Source: Gonocerus acuteangulatus
Lineage: Eukaryota; Arthropoda; Insecta; Hemiptera; Coreidae
DNA: 64,000 bases
NCBI GenBank assembly: GCA_946811695.1
Contig: OX328127.1
Span: forward strand, 48,521,783 to 48,585,782
Reading direction: 5' to 3'
Below the pieces are notes generated by a model that ran no database searches, had not been told where the DNA came from, and saw only the letters and a program-made list of their open reading frames with translations. Numbering within the stretch: the stretch's first letter is position 1; each line of letters opens with the position of its first letter. Shown here one piece after another: positions 1 to 10,856 of this stretch. The translations under genes and the position numbers were made by a program.

Positions 1-154
1 GTCCTTTGAAGTCGATTTCGCCGAAAGCCGATGTCAGTAGGCCGAAGCCGATGTGCATGTCTAGCTTGATGCCGGTTTTAGTCGTGGAGATGGTGCAGTT
101 CCCAGTTCTAAGAAGAGAATCAGCACCAATGAAGACTCCACCGGTATGGCTTAC
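1..154 (-). CDS. Exon 2 (partial) of a secreted JHBP/group-7-allergen-like protein
   Basis: On the minus strand a consensus acceptor (pyrimidine-rich tract ending TTTCCTAG) at 155-156 opens an uninterrupted reading frame of 51 codons that runs off the left edge. It begins VSHTGGVFIGADSLLRTGNC. The G-x-G-A-D-S-L-x-R-T-G-N-C pattern is like the segment of arthropod group-7-allergen/JHBP-type proteins in which a Gly-rich turn precedes Ser-Leu-x-Arg-Thr-Gly-Asp/Asn-Cys. The phase (0) matches exon 1 at 2081-2260, and the junction reads smoothly (FKEAN then VSHTG). Proteins of this family are secreted and bind hydrophobic ligands; that role is inferred here from family resemblance. The gene continues beyond the window. 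Confidence 0.66.
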
Positions 155-2080
155 CTAGGAAATAAAACTCACTTAGAAAAACGGAAACTCATTAATATTG
201 TCATATAGTTTTATTATTATAGTTCTTTACAGCTCTCTATAGCTCTTACAAAAATGTTTTCTAATAAACTATATAACAATTTTCGTTAATTGTAGGTCTT
301 AAATACATCATTATTGTCTCAAATAGTCTGATTTGTTTCAAAGATTGGTTACTTTATATAGGCTTTTGTTACTGAGTAGAGCTTTCAAGTTGTATGGTAG
401 GTCAACGTTAAGTCTCTATTGAGGTAATTAGTGTCTTATAGTCAACGTTGTAATCCTTGGAGGATATTATCATTAATTGAATAAAATAAAAGAAAAAATG
501 GCCTTAGGTTTAGACTCAGACTTAGAAATAAATAAGTAGAAAAAATAGATGAAGCAATCATCGAAATAAAACAATTCTAAATTGTACAATTGGATCATGT
601 TAATCACAAAGGTATCAAGCCATAAATAAAACTTATTTTAAAGTTATATTATAACGGAAGTTGTTTTTTCTGATTATTATTAATAATTACATGAAAATGT
701 AAATATTTTTATAGCAATGCATAACTAAAAAATAAGGAAAACAAATCATTATTGAAAACATAAGTAATGAGTTTCTTATTATATTTTTTTTTTATAATAA
801 GATAAAAATCTCTTCATGATCGTCAATGTTATTTAATGTCAGATGAGTGTTTGAAACTCCCGGAAAAATATTAACAAAAATACGTACGAGGAAAAGTAGT
901 ATAGGAAACATTACGTAAACAGTATTAGTCATAAAAATTCCTTTCCTATTGTGCAGATCAAACGAGCCTAAAATATTTATAGATGCGGTTTAGATATATA
1001 AAAAATACTTTTTTCTAATCCAAACAGAAAATCGTCTTAAAAGGGTTTATGACATGATTAAATCATGTGCCTCCAGCGGGTGAAATTTATTTTTATTTTC
1101 CTCCAAGGAAGGTCTTAGCAGTTTTGGAAGAAATGTATTTAATATTCAGACTGTCAGAGAACGACATATCATGAATATAAGCAAAATTTATCAATGAGTA
1201 GTGGAGTAACTAAATTAATAATTTGGCTCAAACGGTCGCCATTTTCCTTTTGATATAACATTTCCTTTATACATCGTACCCAACTAACAAGAGAGAGGTG
1301 TTTCAAAAATGAGAAAAATCGGTTCATTGTAAACTAACCTTTATAAGCTTAAGTGTAAAAGTGTAACGACATTTTTATTTTCGTTCGACAAAACTTGCTG
1401 TGTAGCATTAGAATCTAATTTATTGAAGAAGCTATTTACCCATTTTTTTTAGAGTTGCAAACTGAAATGATCTTCCCTAGACTAATTTATAAAAATAATA
1501 AAAAATAAGCTTATAAATTAATTGTAAGCTCACGATCAGTAACAAAATTAGAAAATAAATAGCAGGCCAAAGAAAATAATAATTGAAATAAGTAAATAAA
1601 ACGTATAATTTTATTGATAATAATAATTATTAAACGTTTTATAATAGGAGTAGCATTACGGTTACTAATTATAATTAGTAACCACAATGCTTGTTTTGGG
1701 AATAGAATTAATCCGAGGTCTATTATCCTGATGAGGAAAAACTTAGGCTAAATGTTTGGGTTATGTCTGGAATTACTGTTTTATTGTATGATATTGTTGT
1801 CTTTAAGTACGTTAGTATGATAAACATATGTGGGCTCCTATCGTATATCAATTCACCTAGAAACAAATTAAATTTCTTTTCAACTTTTGTCTTCTTATTT
1901 GATTGGTATCGGTTAATTTAAGAACATTCCTTAACGTTGTGGAGTATTTTAAGCTAACTCCATTGTTGAGAAATGTGCTTAGCTCCTGCTGGATTTTATT
2001 TTCATTATTAAATCTGAAAGATTATTAATTATCATAATGAAAAGTCGATAACTAAAATTCGAAGTATGTCATGTACTCAC
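155..2080 (-). other. Intron 1 of the secreted-protein gene
   Basis: The interval runs from the donor GTGAGT just below 2081 to the acceptor TTTCCTAG at 155-156, both on the minus strand. It is about 1.9 kb, very AT-rich, and holds no open frame longer than chance. I see no recognisable mobile element. A further small exon cannot be excluded, but the two flanking exons already join in phase. Confidence 0.6.
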
Positions 2081-2260
2081 GTTAGCTTCCTTGAAGTTGT
2101 AGCCATGTATTGGAATAAGTATGCCTCCTTTCTGGCGGATTAGGTGATTAATTTTGTCCAGAAATCGATCAATTCTCTTGTTGATTGAGACAGGCTTCGA
2201 AGCAAATGTTGAACAGACGAACAGAAGCAACACAAAATATTGTATCATCTTCCCCGCCAT
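2081..2260 (-). CDS. Exon 1 (signal peptide) of a secreted JHBP/group-7-allergen-like protein
   Basis: The ATG is at 2258-2260 on the minus strand. The 60 codons start MAGKMIQYFVLLLFVCSTFA, a short basic n-region followed by a hydrophobic core and a small-residue cleavage site near Ala20 or Ser21. The mature start contains INKRIDRFLDKINHLIRQKG, an amphipathic helix, then a Gly-Ile-Pro stretch, as seen at the N terminus of group-7-allergen-like/JHBP-fold proteins. The frame reaches codon 60 (Asn) and meets a near-perfect donor, AAC|GTGAGTAC. If the donor is ignored, a stop follows three codons later. A TATA box lies about 36-43 bp upstream. The family call is an inference from short motifs; a spliced secreted protein is well supported. 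Confidence 0.7.
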
Positions 2261-2295
2261 CGTATCGAAGTGACTTCCATTAACTCTGCTGGACG

Positions 2296-2303
2296 CTTAT
2301 ATA
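2296..2303 (-). promoter_or_regulatory. TATA box of the secreted-protein gene
   Basis: TATATAAG on the minus strand, 36-43 bp upstream of the ATG. A start site 25-30 bp downstream of it would give a very short 5' UTR of roughly 10-15 nt. Confidence 0.5.
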
Positions 2304-3450
2304 TTTTTAATTTTTATCAGTGTCCTGTACTTGAGTTTATTTATTCAATCATTAGTTTTATCAATGGAATAAATACTGACACTTTTTATTTACATTTGAA
2401 TTGCTTAAAGTGAGTAATGGAATGTGAATTTAATGTTTTTCCTCATTATTTTCAGAGCTAAATGTTTTTGTTATCGATAAGTACTTTGAATCTATGAAAT
2501 TAAATATACGAAAATAATTGATACGAAATCAAACCTTTTAAAAGCAACAATTTACGTAATATTAGTGCGTAAGCAGACAAGTACTCGTGTCAAGAACTCA
2601 AATTCATTCCTTTTACCGTGTTTTGCCCAAAATGAAGGAAACTGGGAGCTTAATAAAATAATGTTTTTTAGAAGAAGAAGAAAACTTTTTTTTTCGAAAA
2701 TACAGTATGATTCCTAATGAAATACAATTTGTACTGATATTTATGTTTTCGCAGTGTTTGACCATTTTACATTTAAAGCAAGTCTTCTACAAAGACAAAA
2801 ATTTATATAATTTATATTTATATTATATATAGAAGAACCAATTCTTCGTCAACATTTGGAGCAGTCAAGGGTACCGAGGAACTCAATTGCTGGGGATCGA
2901 GACAATTCTCGAAGTTTTACCACGTTATTGAGCCCAAAACACATTTACTATGATGAGCAATTCTGAAAGAGAACTTTGCCTCCCTCCACGTTCCTCCTGT
3001 TCCAAGAAACTTGGATGTATTAAGCTCTACGTTGTGCTTATTGATTTGCCCTTCTTCTCTACGATTTTGTGTTCTCTATCAAAGCAAAGCAAGTAAAATG
3101 GTGAGTAAACAAATGGACGATACTCTATCCCTTTGAAAAGCAAATATTATAATTTTAAATTGTAAAAATTATTTAATTTAGTACATTAAGTGGATTGACA
3201 CAGGTGCTATTCGGACACCCCGAGCAACCAATCGAACAAAGTGTAGTGTACATTAGATATTTTTCTTTTTCAGATGTTGGTAAAGTAACTAACCTACCTT
3301 ACCATACAAATACTCGCTAATACTATCTGATGTTCAACTGTTGTGGAGTTATTCGTAAAGAAAATACACCACAAACTTCCCGGAAAATCCTTCCATTCCA
3401 ATCTTTTATTCTCTTTTGTATGGAATCATTAAATCTAGTTACGAATGAAG
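2304..3450. other. AT-rich stretch with no recognised gene
   Basis: Only short chance frames are present. A less AT-rich patch around 2830-3100 ends in ATG immediately followed by GTGAGT on the plus strand, but no coding exon can be attached to it. Confidence 0.4.
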
Positions 3451-3452
3451 TA

Positions 3453-4378
3453 CAGTGGAACATGGATAATTCGAAATCGTCTTTAATTCGAATATTTCTC
3501 TCGGTCCCTAGAATATAGGGCATAAACAATGTAAAAACAATCGAGGTTAATTCGAATAAAAGTTTGGATAATTCGACTTTTTTACGAGTCTATACCTCCA
3601 ATGGGAAGTGGACAGAGAGGCGGTCGATCTTAAATCTTGTGGAAATCTTCTCCCCACGGGTAAGGTGGATAGTAAGATACGGATGTAGGGGTTCCTGGAC
3701 AAGAAGCGCGGCAGTCTCATAGCCTAGGTCGTCTGGCTCTAGGAGTTCTGCAAAGTGCTGGGTAGCGCTTTCTCCCTTCCAGGGGTTGTAGTTACATCCT
3801 GTCGTTTTATCCTAGAATTCCCTCCCACCATCCCTCCCATCTTCATTTCTTATTCAGTTATAAGTCAGTCAGTGCCTAGATCTGTTGTGCATTAAATTTC
3901 TGGTGTACAGTGCAGTTCAGTGAGATGTTGATTTAAGATGTGGAAAACTAGAAGTTATAAAACTTTAAAAAGTTGTCAGAGAAAATAGCTGCGATTAAAA
4001 AAGATGAAAAAGGAATAAAGAAAAAATCTGAAATTGCCAAGGACTTTGGAATTCCCCCAAACACTCTACCAACTTACCTGAAAAATAAAGAAAAAATTCT
4101 TACCCATGAAAATGACTTTTTTTCAAAACAATAGACTTTAATTTTTACTTTTTTGATAAATTATTTATTACTTATGTACGCAATCATCAATTTATGAAAT
4201 GCTTGTTTTTCTAAATAAAATGTATTTTTTTTTTTTTTTTTTTTTTAATGAAAAAATGTGAAAATATTAAGTTCGATATCTTAACCCTTCATTTTCAATA
4301 ACTAAAATAAATTCGAATTTTGGCTAATTAGAACTTTTTTATCGGTCCCTAGGGGTTCGATTTATACAAGTTCTACTA
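3453..4378 (+). mobile_element. Tigger/pogo-type DNA transposon remnant
   Basis: The left end is CAGTGGAACATGGATAATTC preceded by TA (3451-3452). The right end read backwards is TAGTAGAACTTGTATAAATC bordered by TA (4379-4380). These are imperfect terminal inverted repeats with the TA target duplication of the Tc1/mariner/pogo superfamily. Inside lies a frame with a CENP-B-type helix-turn-helix (see 3938-4134). At 926 bp it lacks room for a DDE domain, so it is a non-autonomous deletion derivative. Confidence 0.75.
3938..4134 (+). pseudogene. Tigger/pogo transposase N-terminal HTH fragment
   Basis: An ATG at 3938 starts a short frame (MWKTRSYKTL). After a frame slip near 3967 the reading continues KLSEKIAAIKKDEKG, then KKKSEIAKDFGIPPNTL and LKNKEKIL to a stop at 4132. 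The K-x-L-x-E-K-x-x-x-I ... A-x-x-F-G-I-P-x-x-T ... L-K-N-K-E-K-I pattern is the CENP-B N-terminal DNA-binding domain of Tigger/pogo transposases. The DDE catalytic domain is absent and the frame is broken, so this is not functional. Confidence 0.72.
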
Positions 4379-4498
4379 TACTTGGCCTTAAACTAGGGAG
4401 CCTGTTGAACGAGTAACTTTTTTTGTCTATCTTTGACATACTCTAGCCTATCGTCGTAATATTGTGATTCAGGAATAAAAAAATAAACAAAGGCAATC

Positions 4499-4654
4499 TG
4501 TAATATCTAAGCATTTCTCAATACTCAATAGACATTTGCTGTTGCTTAGTAACAATAAGGTTATAACACATGTTTTTCAGTTAGTTGCAATTCATTCAAT
4601 GTTATGGTTACGTTATGTTCTATTCTATTCAATGTTATAATGAAAATAAACGCA
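4499..4654 (+). repeat. 5' LTR of the deleted gypsy element
   Basis: TG...CA bounded segment of 156 bp. Its sequence recurs in the 3' LTR, including ACTCAATAGACATTTGC and TTACGTTATGTTCTATTC. Confidence 0.7.
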
Positions 4655-4670
4655 CAGACATTTACAGAAA

Positions 4671-6149
4671 AGAGCAAAGTGGACCTGGACGGAAGAAGAC
4701 AGTAAAACGATCAAGACTCCGAGGAACATCTTATGCTCTTCAGACACTCTCATCCACTTTAATCCAGACTTACCCATTATCGTTTCGTCTGATGCAAGTG
4801 AAGACGGTTTAGGAGCCACACTATCTCACAAACTTCCAGATGGTTCAGAACGACCAGTGGCTTTTGCGTCGCGGACATTGAAGCAAAGTGAGAAGAAATA
4901 CTCGGTAATCGATCGTGAGGCATTGGGAATTATCTTCGCAGTCCGGAAATTTCATCAGTACATTTTCGGCTACCCTTTCATTCTTCGGACCGACCACAAA
5001 CCTCTCATCAGTCTACTAGGGGAACATTCAGAACTGCCAAAAATAGCATCTGATCGGATGACGAGATGGGCACTGATTTTGACTGCGTACAATTACTTAA
5101 TAGAATACGTTCCTAGCAAAGACAACGCCATTCCAGACATGTTATCCCGCTTACCAACGAAAAATATGACAAATTTACCCGCTGATCCAACCAAATATGA
5201 AAAACATGTATACTCACTAAAAAGAGAGAATGTTTTCCTTACACGCAGAGAGTTACGTCAAGAAACAATCAAGGACCCGACCTTAAGCATGGTGATAAAC
5301 TGGCTGCAGTCACAGTTTCCAGAACGGCACCTCATTGAAGACGATCAGATGAAAACTTTCTGGGATAAACGGGACTAACTTTCCTACGAACGCGGCATAG
5401 TGATGTGGAAGGGAAGAATCGTCGTACCGAAATCTCTTCAGACTTCAGTTCTAAACGTTATGCACGAGGGACATCCTGGAATTTGTGCCGTGAAGTCGTT
5501 TGCTCGATTCCATGTTTGGTGGTATCGAATGGACAAAAACATTGAAGAAACTGTCAAGAAATGCAAAAGCTGTCAGAAGAATAGACCCACAGAACCAGAA
5601 ACGACTCTACTTTCTTGGACAGTTCCTCAGAACCCATGGACCAGGGTACAAATAGACTTTGCAGGCCCTATGGAGGGTCACTATTGGCTAGTTCTCGCCG
5701 ATGCTACCACGAAGTGGCTGGAAGTAATCCCTATGAAGACAAGCACGACAAAACGGACTATTTCGGTTCTCCAGGAAATATTCTCACGGTTTGGGCTTCC
5801 TCGTATCATCGTTTCAGATAACGGACCACAGTTCACAAGCCAACTTTTCAAAACATTCTGTGAAGAACAAAACATCCGACATATAAGGACTTTTCCGTAC
5901 CATCCGAAGAGCAATGGTCTAGCAGAGCGCACGGTAAGAACTTTCAAGACTCGATTCATTCCTTCAGACAAACTGGACATCCATACACGACTGAACAGCT
6001 TTCTCTTTTCATACAGGACACAAGATAACAGACCGCACACCAGCAGAGCTCATGTATGGCCGACAATTGCAAATAAAATTGACTTTATTGAAACCTTCTT
6101 TAGAGACATCAATCCAGGAACAGCTCACAAAACAAAAGAAGAATGCTGA
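4671..6149 (+). pseudogene. Gypsy pol fragment: RNase H and integrase
   Basis: One frame reads from about 4671 (KWTWTEED, end of the RT connection) through an RNase H domain (VSSDASEDGLGATL; DREALGIIFAVRKF; RTDHKPLISLL). A TAA at 5376-5378 follows WDKRD. The same frame then continues into an integrase with an HHCC zinc finger (HEGHPG...CKSCQ), first Asp in VQIDFAGPM, second Asp in VSDNGPQFTSQ and Glu in GLAERTVRTF. The frame shifts before the C-terminal tail and stops at 6149. Protease and most of RT are deleted. All three integrase acidic residues survive, but the in-frame stop and deletions make this a pseudogene. Confidence 0.85.
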
Positions 6150-6310
6150 CAAAGGAAAGATGTCTGGGTACGGAAGAACGATGGAAAAGGCTATAAGGAA
6201 GGAAGAGTAATAAAGAAGCCCGGAAAATAGAAGTAGAAGTTGATGGAAAGATACATCGCAGACACGCAGACCAGCTGAGAGAACCTCTGATTCAGAGGGC
6301 GGGGGAGATG

Positions 6311-6767
6311 TGTAATATCTAAGCATTTCTCAATTTTTATTTTTAAATTTTAACGTCCATTTATTATTAACTACGAATTTTAGGACGGGTTATCTATAGG
6401 TTACCACCCTTTTCTAGCCAGGATAGGGGTGATGCCTTTTCTTTTTTTGGAAAGAAAAGCCACCGCCCCTAGTGGGAATCGAACCCACGACCTTTGGCAC
6501 GGAGTGTTAAGAGCTCACGCCTTAACCCTCACGGCTACCGGGTCTCCAATACTCAATAGACATTTGCTATTGCTTAGTAACAATAATGTTATAACACATG
6601 TTTTAATAAGGTTATAACAAATTTCTCAATACTCAATAGACATTTCCTGTTGCTTAGTACCAATAAGGTTATAACACATGTTTTTCAGTTAGTTACAATT
6701 CATTGAATGTTATGTTATGGTTACGTTATGTTCTATTCTATTCAATGTTATAATTAAAATAAACACA
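6311..6767 (+). repeat. 3' LTR of the deleted gypsy, broken by a SINE and a tandem duplication
   Basis: It starts with the same bases as 4499. After 23 bp it is interrupted by the reverse-oriented SINE at 6334-6545, then resumes CAATACTCAATAGACATTTG. That module appears twice (6547 and 6632) before the shared 3' portion. Confidence 0.72.
6334..6545 (-). mobile_element. tRNA(Leu/Ser)-like SINE inserted in a gypsy LTR
   Basis: Read on the minus strand it starts CCCGGTAGCCGTGAGGGTTA (A-box-like, resembling TGGCCGAGnGGTTAAGGCG of Leu/Ser tRNAs). It has a B box GGGTTCGATTCCC and a tRNA-unrelated body containing GGTAACCTATAGATAACC, and ends in an A/T-rich tail. It is closely similar to the copy at 54877-55090. 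Flanks TCTCAA and TCTCCAA form an imperfect target duplication, and the gypsy 5' LTR supplies the uninterrupted target. Confidence 0.82.
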
Positions 6768-7310
6768 GTTTTAACTAAAGTGTATTACACAATCGAACAA
6801 CTTATCAGCAAGAGCAATGATTTGTTGGTTCAGGGCAATTCCAAAGCGTTCATAGCTCACTTTTGTTTTCCTAACCCAATCAAAACTATAGAACAACAAA
6901 AAGGATAGTAAAATAAGAGTTATATCTGCCCGAGTGCAACTACATGTGTAAGTTAAACACTGCTAGGCAATAAAGATAGAAACTACCTTATGCTGTGCCA
7001 ATGCACAATTGAAGACGTGTAATTTAAATGAGAATTGTAGAAAAATGCCAGCCAGCCATAGCTGGTGATGGGGGTAAAAAACTGAACTACTTGGAAAACG
7101 CAAGTTTTATGGCAAATCGATAGATGAAACAAGATAAAAACCAAAAGGGACAGCGAGAGGGTAGATGATTATTATAATTTATTTGTTGGTGTTCGGTTTT
7201 ATGGCGATGTCCGCTTTATGGGAGATGAGAAATCGAAAGCTATAAGTGGAGGAGGAGGAAAAACTTTATTGTACAAAGAATTTTGGTTGCACGACTAAAT
7301 TTGGTAGCTC
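6768..7310. other. No recognised feature
   Basis: AT-rich sequence with chance frames only. Confidence 0.4.
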
Positions 7311-7560
7311 TATTCTAGAGAACTGCACGGATAAGTAAAAAGTAATCGGATAAATAATCGCCGAGTATAAAACGGACGATGCGAGTACATACTCGGCATC
7401 GTTTCGAATTGGCATCGCCGAGTATAAACTGGACGATGCGAGTACATACTCGGCATCGTCCGGAATTGGCATCGTCGATTACTTTACATTACGATTACGA
7501 GTAATACTCGTGAGTACTGCATCGTAATCATCGTAAATAACTGTCGACTTCTCGAGATGT
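7311..7560 (+). repeat. GCATCG-rich duplicated repeat related to the 10193-10848 MITE
   Basis: TAGAGAACTGCACGG at 7315 resembles the inverted right end of the 10.2-kb MITE (TAGAGACCTGCACGAG). It is followed by two tandem copies of a unit of about 62 bp that contains GGCATCGCCGAGTATAAA, GGACGATGCGAGTACATA and CTCGGCATCG. A clean second end is not visible. Confidence 0.5.
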
Positions 7561-7974
7561 CGATACAGGAGGCAAGATAAGCAACAGATGAATTAGGTAG
7601 TAAATAAGGGGATTATAGAGTATTTTTTTTTTCTTTCTGAAAATAGTTTCTGAGATATAAGCGATCGAAAATCGGGATTTATAGGACTCACTGACTCATA
7701 GGAGGCATTTCCCATGATGCTAAAGACTTGAAATTTTGCAGGATGATAGATATGAAGGTGTTATTAAAGGAAAAAATAGAAAAATCCTGAAAAGGTGTGT
7801 TTGACGCCGCTTCTGGAGCGGTGTCGTGCCAGTTTTGTCACTTCCTTGGGAAACCCGTCATTCCGTCCGAAACCCATGATGTGGGGTATCAAATGAATCG
7901 TCTCGGAATGAAGAACCTAAATTTGATGTTTTAAGAAACATTTAGAAGCATATAGGCTTGGTCAAAATCTTATA

Positions 7975-8590
7975 CCAGCTGTATGTCTGTAGGTTTGTTC
8001 CTTATACAAATCTGAACCGTTTGACCAATTTTGACTAAACTTGGGACACAGGCGGGTCTTGATATGGGGGGAATCATAGGCTAGGTTAAATTGTCCATCA
8101 GCTGTCTGTCTGTCTGTTTGTTCCTTATACAAATACAAACCGTTTGACCGATTCTAACAAAACTTGGCAAATCAGTAGGTCTTGATCCTGGGATTGGCAT
8201 AGACTATGTCAAAATCATTAATCAGCTGTCTATCTGTTTGTTTGTTTATTATACAAATCCACACAGTTTGACCGATTTTGACAAAATTTGACACACAGGT
8301 CGGTCTTGATCCGGGGAGTGTCATAGGGTAGTTCAAAATAGTCTATCAGCTGTTTGCTTAACTGTTTATTCCTTATACAAATCCACACGATTTGACCGAT
8401 TTTGATCAAACATGGTATATAGGTAGTTTATTATCCGGGGAGTGTCATAGGCTACGTCAAAATCGTCTATCAGCTGTCTGTCGGCATGTTTGTTCTTACA
8501 CTAATTCACACCATTTTACCGATTTTGACCAAACTTGGCACACAGGTAGGTCTTGGTCCGGGGAATGCACTTGACTAAGGTCAAAAAGGT
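7975..8590 (+). repeat. 130-bp tandem repeat array
   Basis: About five diverged units share ATACAAATCCACACAGTTTG, ACCGATTTTGACAAAA, GGTCTTGATCCGGGGAGTG and TATCAGCTGTCTGTCTG. Confidence 0.8.
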
Positions 8591-8728
8591 CTTTCATCTG
8601 TCAAATATCAATCATTAAGAAGAACTTTATGCAGACTCCAAAGACCCTGGTCTTATATGAAGTACAAAAGCCAGTAGGTATGCGGCAACTAAATTTTAAT
8701 TGATACTTAGAAAATAGTAATGAGATCC

Positions 8729-9246
8729 CAAAAAAAAACATAAATGTGAAATAGAGGCCAAGTTCCCCCCCCAAAAAAAAATATTGGCAATACAAGAAGA
8801 TGATACAAGAAAGATATGTCCAAGTTCATTACTTAGAAAGACCTATTAATTACTTACTAAGAACAATAAAGACACAACTGACCTTTAAAAATAACAATAA
8901 AAATACTTTTATCCAGTTACTAAAATATAAATTTCTTCAACCAGGTATATTCTTAAACTTGGCAATGTTTACTTTTCTCTCTAAAGATAATTTCGGCACA
9001 AATAAAACATTGCCAAGTTGAATAATATACCTGGTTGAGGAAATTTATATTTTAGTACCTGGATAAAAGTATTTTTATCGTTGTTTTTAAAGGTCAGTTG
9101 AAGTGTCTTTACTGTACTTAGTAAGTAACTAATAGGTCTTCTAAGTAATGAACTTGGACACTTCTTTCTTGTATCATCTCTTGTATTGGCAAATATTTTT
9201 GGGGGGAACTTGGCCTCTATTTCACATTTATGTTTTTTGGGGGATG
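8729..9246. repeat. Giant near-perfect palindrome
   Basis: Left arm 8729-8970 and right arm 9004-9246 are inverted copies with a 33-nt spacer (8971-9003, containing AATTTCGGCACAAA). Arm landmarks are AACATAAATGTGAAATAGAG and its inverse, ATGATACAAGAAAG and its inverse, and AACTTGGCAATGTTT against AAACATTGCCAAGTT. As single-stranded nucleic acid it would fold into a hairpin of about 240 bp. Confidence 0.85.
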
Positions 9247-10184
9247 CGTTTAATACTAATGATATTTATTAATGACCTAGGTGTCTAAGCGTTCTAAAAA
9301 AAAAAAGAATAAATAAAAAAAAGTCTTTACTTATTAACTACCAATCATCATTTTTATTATTATTATATTACGGCAATCACTAATATTTCAATATCTTTCC
9401 CCTTTTTTTCATTTTATTATATAATGACGATTCAGGAGATGTACTTGCGAAAAGCACTAGACAAGCTGAACTCGCTCTATTTCCCTTTTTTCTCAATGGA
9501 GTGGATGATTCCCTTATTGGTTCGTTCTTTGGTTTCATCCAACGCTGTTCTAGACCTGTCACTTATTCCTGAACTTGTTGCAGAAAGTATCCTTTTATTT
9601 GCCTCATCAAGAATAATTTCATTGCTTAATCAGGATGAATAATATTGCTCAAGCCTCATCTATCAACCTTTCTTCATTTACCTAAATAATTTTTTTATGA
9701 AATCTGATAACTAATTTTATTTATCTAAATCATTCTCTAAAATTGCATCCATACTCTAGTACAATCCTTCGGTAAAGGGCATCATATGATTTGGAGTTAT
9801 GAATTATTTCTGCCATTTCTCGGAGGCATGTTACACCTTAACAGAGAAATATATATTAGCCAAAATCACACTAGATCTACCACACATTAAAGCAGACGCA
9901 GATGAACCTAATATTTTTGGACAAGTCCCCACCTACCTAGGTAGTTGGCCTACTACCTTAACTATTTCAGGACTGTTAGCTTCGAAAAGAATTTCAATCA
10001 GGGCCTATGTCTTCCTTTTGTATTGTTATTTCGGCATATAAAACAAACAAATAAGTGAAAAACTTTTAAAATGATGTACGAGCTACCATTTGTAATGTGT
10101 AGTAAATGTTAACATATTTTGTATACGGTGCTAGTCCACGTATTTCAAGGAAACATAATATATTTTTAAAACAACCGCGTTTCC
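9247..10184. other. No recognised gene
   Basis: Open frames at 9424-9642 (plus) and on the opposite strand have no recognisable family. A minus-strand frame includes ILDEANKRILSATSSG, but stops and the lack of splice context leave it unassigned. Confidence 0.35.
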
Positions 10185-10192
10185 ACATATTA

Positions 10193-10848
10193 TGTGGATT
10201 AGAGTAGAGCTGGAAAACTCTACATCTTAAATGCTGATATTAGAAACAGGAAAAAACGCGCGTGAATGTGAATGACAAAATAAAAAAAAAAAAAAAAAAA
10301 AAAACGTTACTTAAAAGAACGTCTTTTTACATTCGGCAGGACAGGATTAACGGTTATATCTGCCTTTATTTATGTTTTTTTTTTCTTTTATCACCTTAAA
10401 AAAATGTTTATTTCTTATATTACCTTTATTACTGATTCTTCTGGATTTTAATACAGACTGTATTACATTGTTTTTGTTTACGTTACAATTGTATAGTCAC
10501 TGTAGTTTCGTTGAGTTGTAAGTAATACAGTGGACTTCATTAAACATGGCGAGGCGAACCAGTAAATAACGTAGTTATTCACGGCGATACCGATACCAAA
10601 CCTGCAATACTCCACGATGCCGATGCCAAACCCCTTTGTACTCGGCGATGCCGATGCCAAACCCCTTTGTACTCGGCGATGCCGATGCCAAATATTATTT
10701 TACTCGGCGATGCCGATGCGGCACGATGCCGATGCCGGTGTTCGGAATGAGTATGAGTACACATAAAGTAATCGAGGTACTCGTCCCATGAATATACCTA
10801 CTCGTGATTACGCGATACTTACTCGTGCAGGTCTCTACTCTATTCACA
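10193..10848. mobile_element. Non-autonomous DNA transposon with 8-bp TSD (hAT-like)
   Basis: The ends are TGTGGATTAGAGTAGAG on the left and, inverted, TGTGAATAGAGTAGAG on the right. ACATATTA flanks it as an exact 8-bp direct repeat (10185-10192 and 10849-10856). The inner terminus TAGAGCTG / TAGAGACCTG fits the YARNG start of hAT elements. No transposase frame exists in 656 bp. It carries an A-run near 10283 and a minisatellite at 10600-10745. Confidence 0.72.
10600..10745 (+). repeat. GCCGATGCC minisatellite inside the hAT-like element
   Basis: About four units of 36-37 bp share GGCGATGCCGATGCCAAA followed by CCCCTTTGTACTC. Related motifs occur inverted at 7375-7475. Confidence 0.8.
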
Positions 10849-10856
10849 ACATATTA

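Larger units (their letters stand above)
4499..6767 (+). mobile_element. Internally deleted Ty3/gypsy element (LTR, RNase H, integrase, LTR)
   Basis: The 5' LTR (4499-4654, TGTAATATCTAAG to AAACGCA) is followed almost directly by RNase H coding sequence, so leader, gag, protease and most of RT are missing. A purine tract (GAGGGCGGGGGAGATG) just before 6311 precedes the 3' LTR. That LTR restarts with TGTAATATCTAAG, is broken by a SINE (6334-6545), and carries a tandem duplication of about 75 bp (6547-6685) before ending near AAACACA at 6767. I see no matching target duplication. The stop codons, deletion and nested SINE show an old copy. Confidence 0.82.
7643..9246 (+). mobile_element. Foldback-type element, copy 1 (tandem repeats plus terminal giant hairpin)
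   Basis: From left: a conserved block (TATAAGCGATCGAAAATCGG), about five units of a 130-bp tandem repeat (7975-8590), a linker (CCAGTAGGTATGCGGCAACT) and a 518-bp palindrome (8729-9246). The same parts recur in reverse order and inverted orientation at 37312-39445, which defines a mobile unit. No transposase frame is present. The tandem unit resembles those of insect Helitron/DINE-like repeats, but no CTRR end is evident, so the class is open. Confidence 0.7.

Noticed and set aside
3100..3110. ATG followed by GTGAGT at about 3099-3107 as a first exon
   Set aside because: Only the start codon would lie in the exon and no downstream acceptor with an open frame can be linked to it.
5681..6040. 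119-codon minus-strand frame
   Set aside because: It is the shadow of the gypsy integrase frame on the plus strand.
7975..8590. Direct repeats as a CRISPR array
   Set aside because: Units are about 130 bp, diverged along their whole length, without spacers; the genome is eukaryotic.
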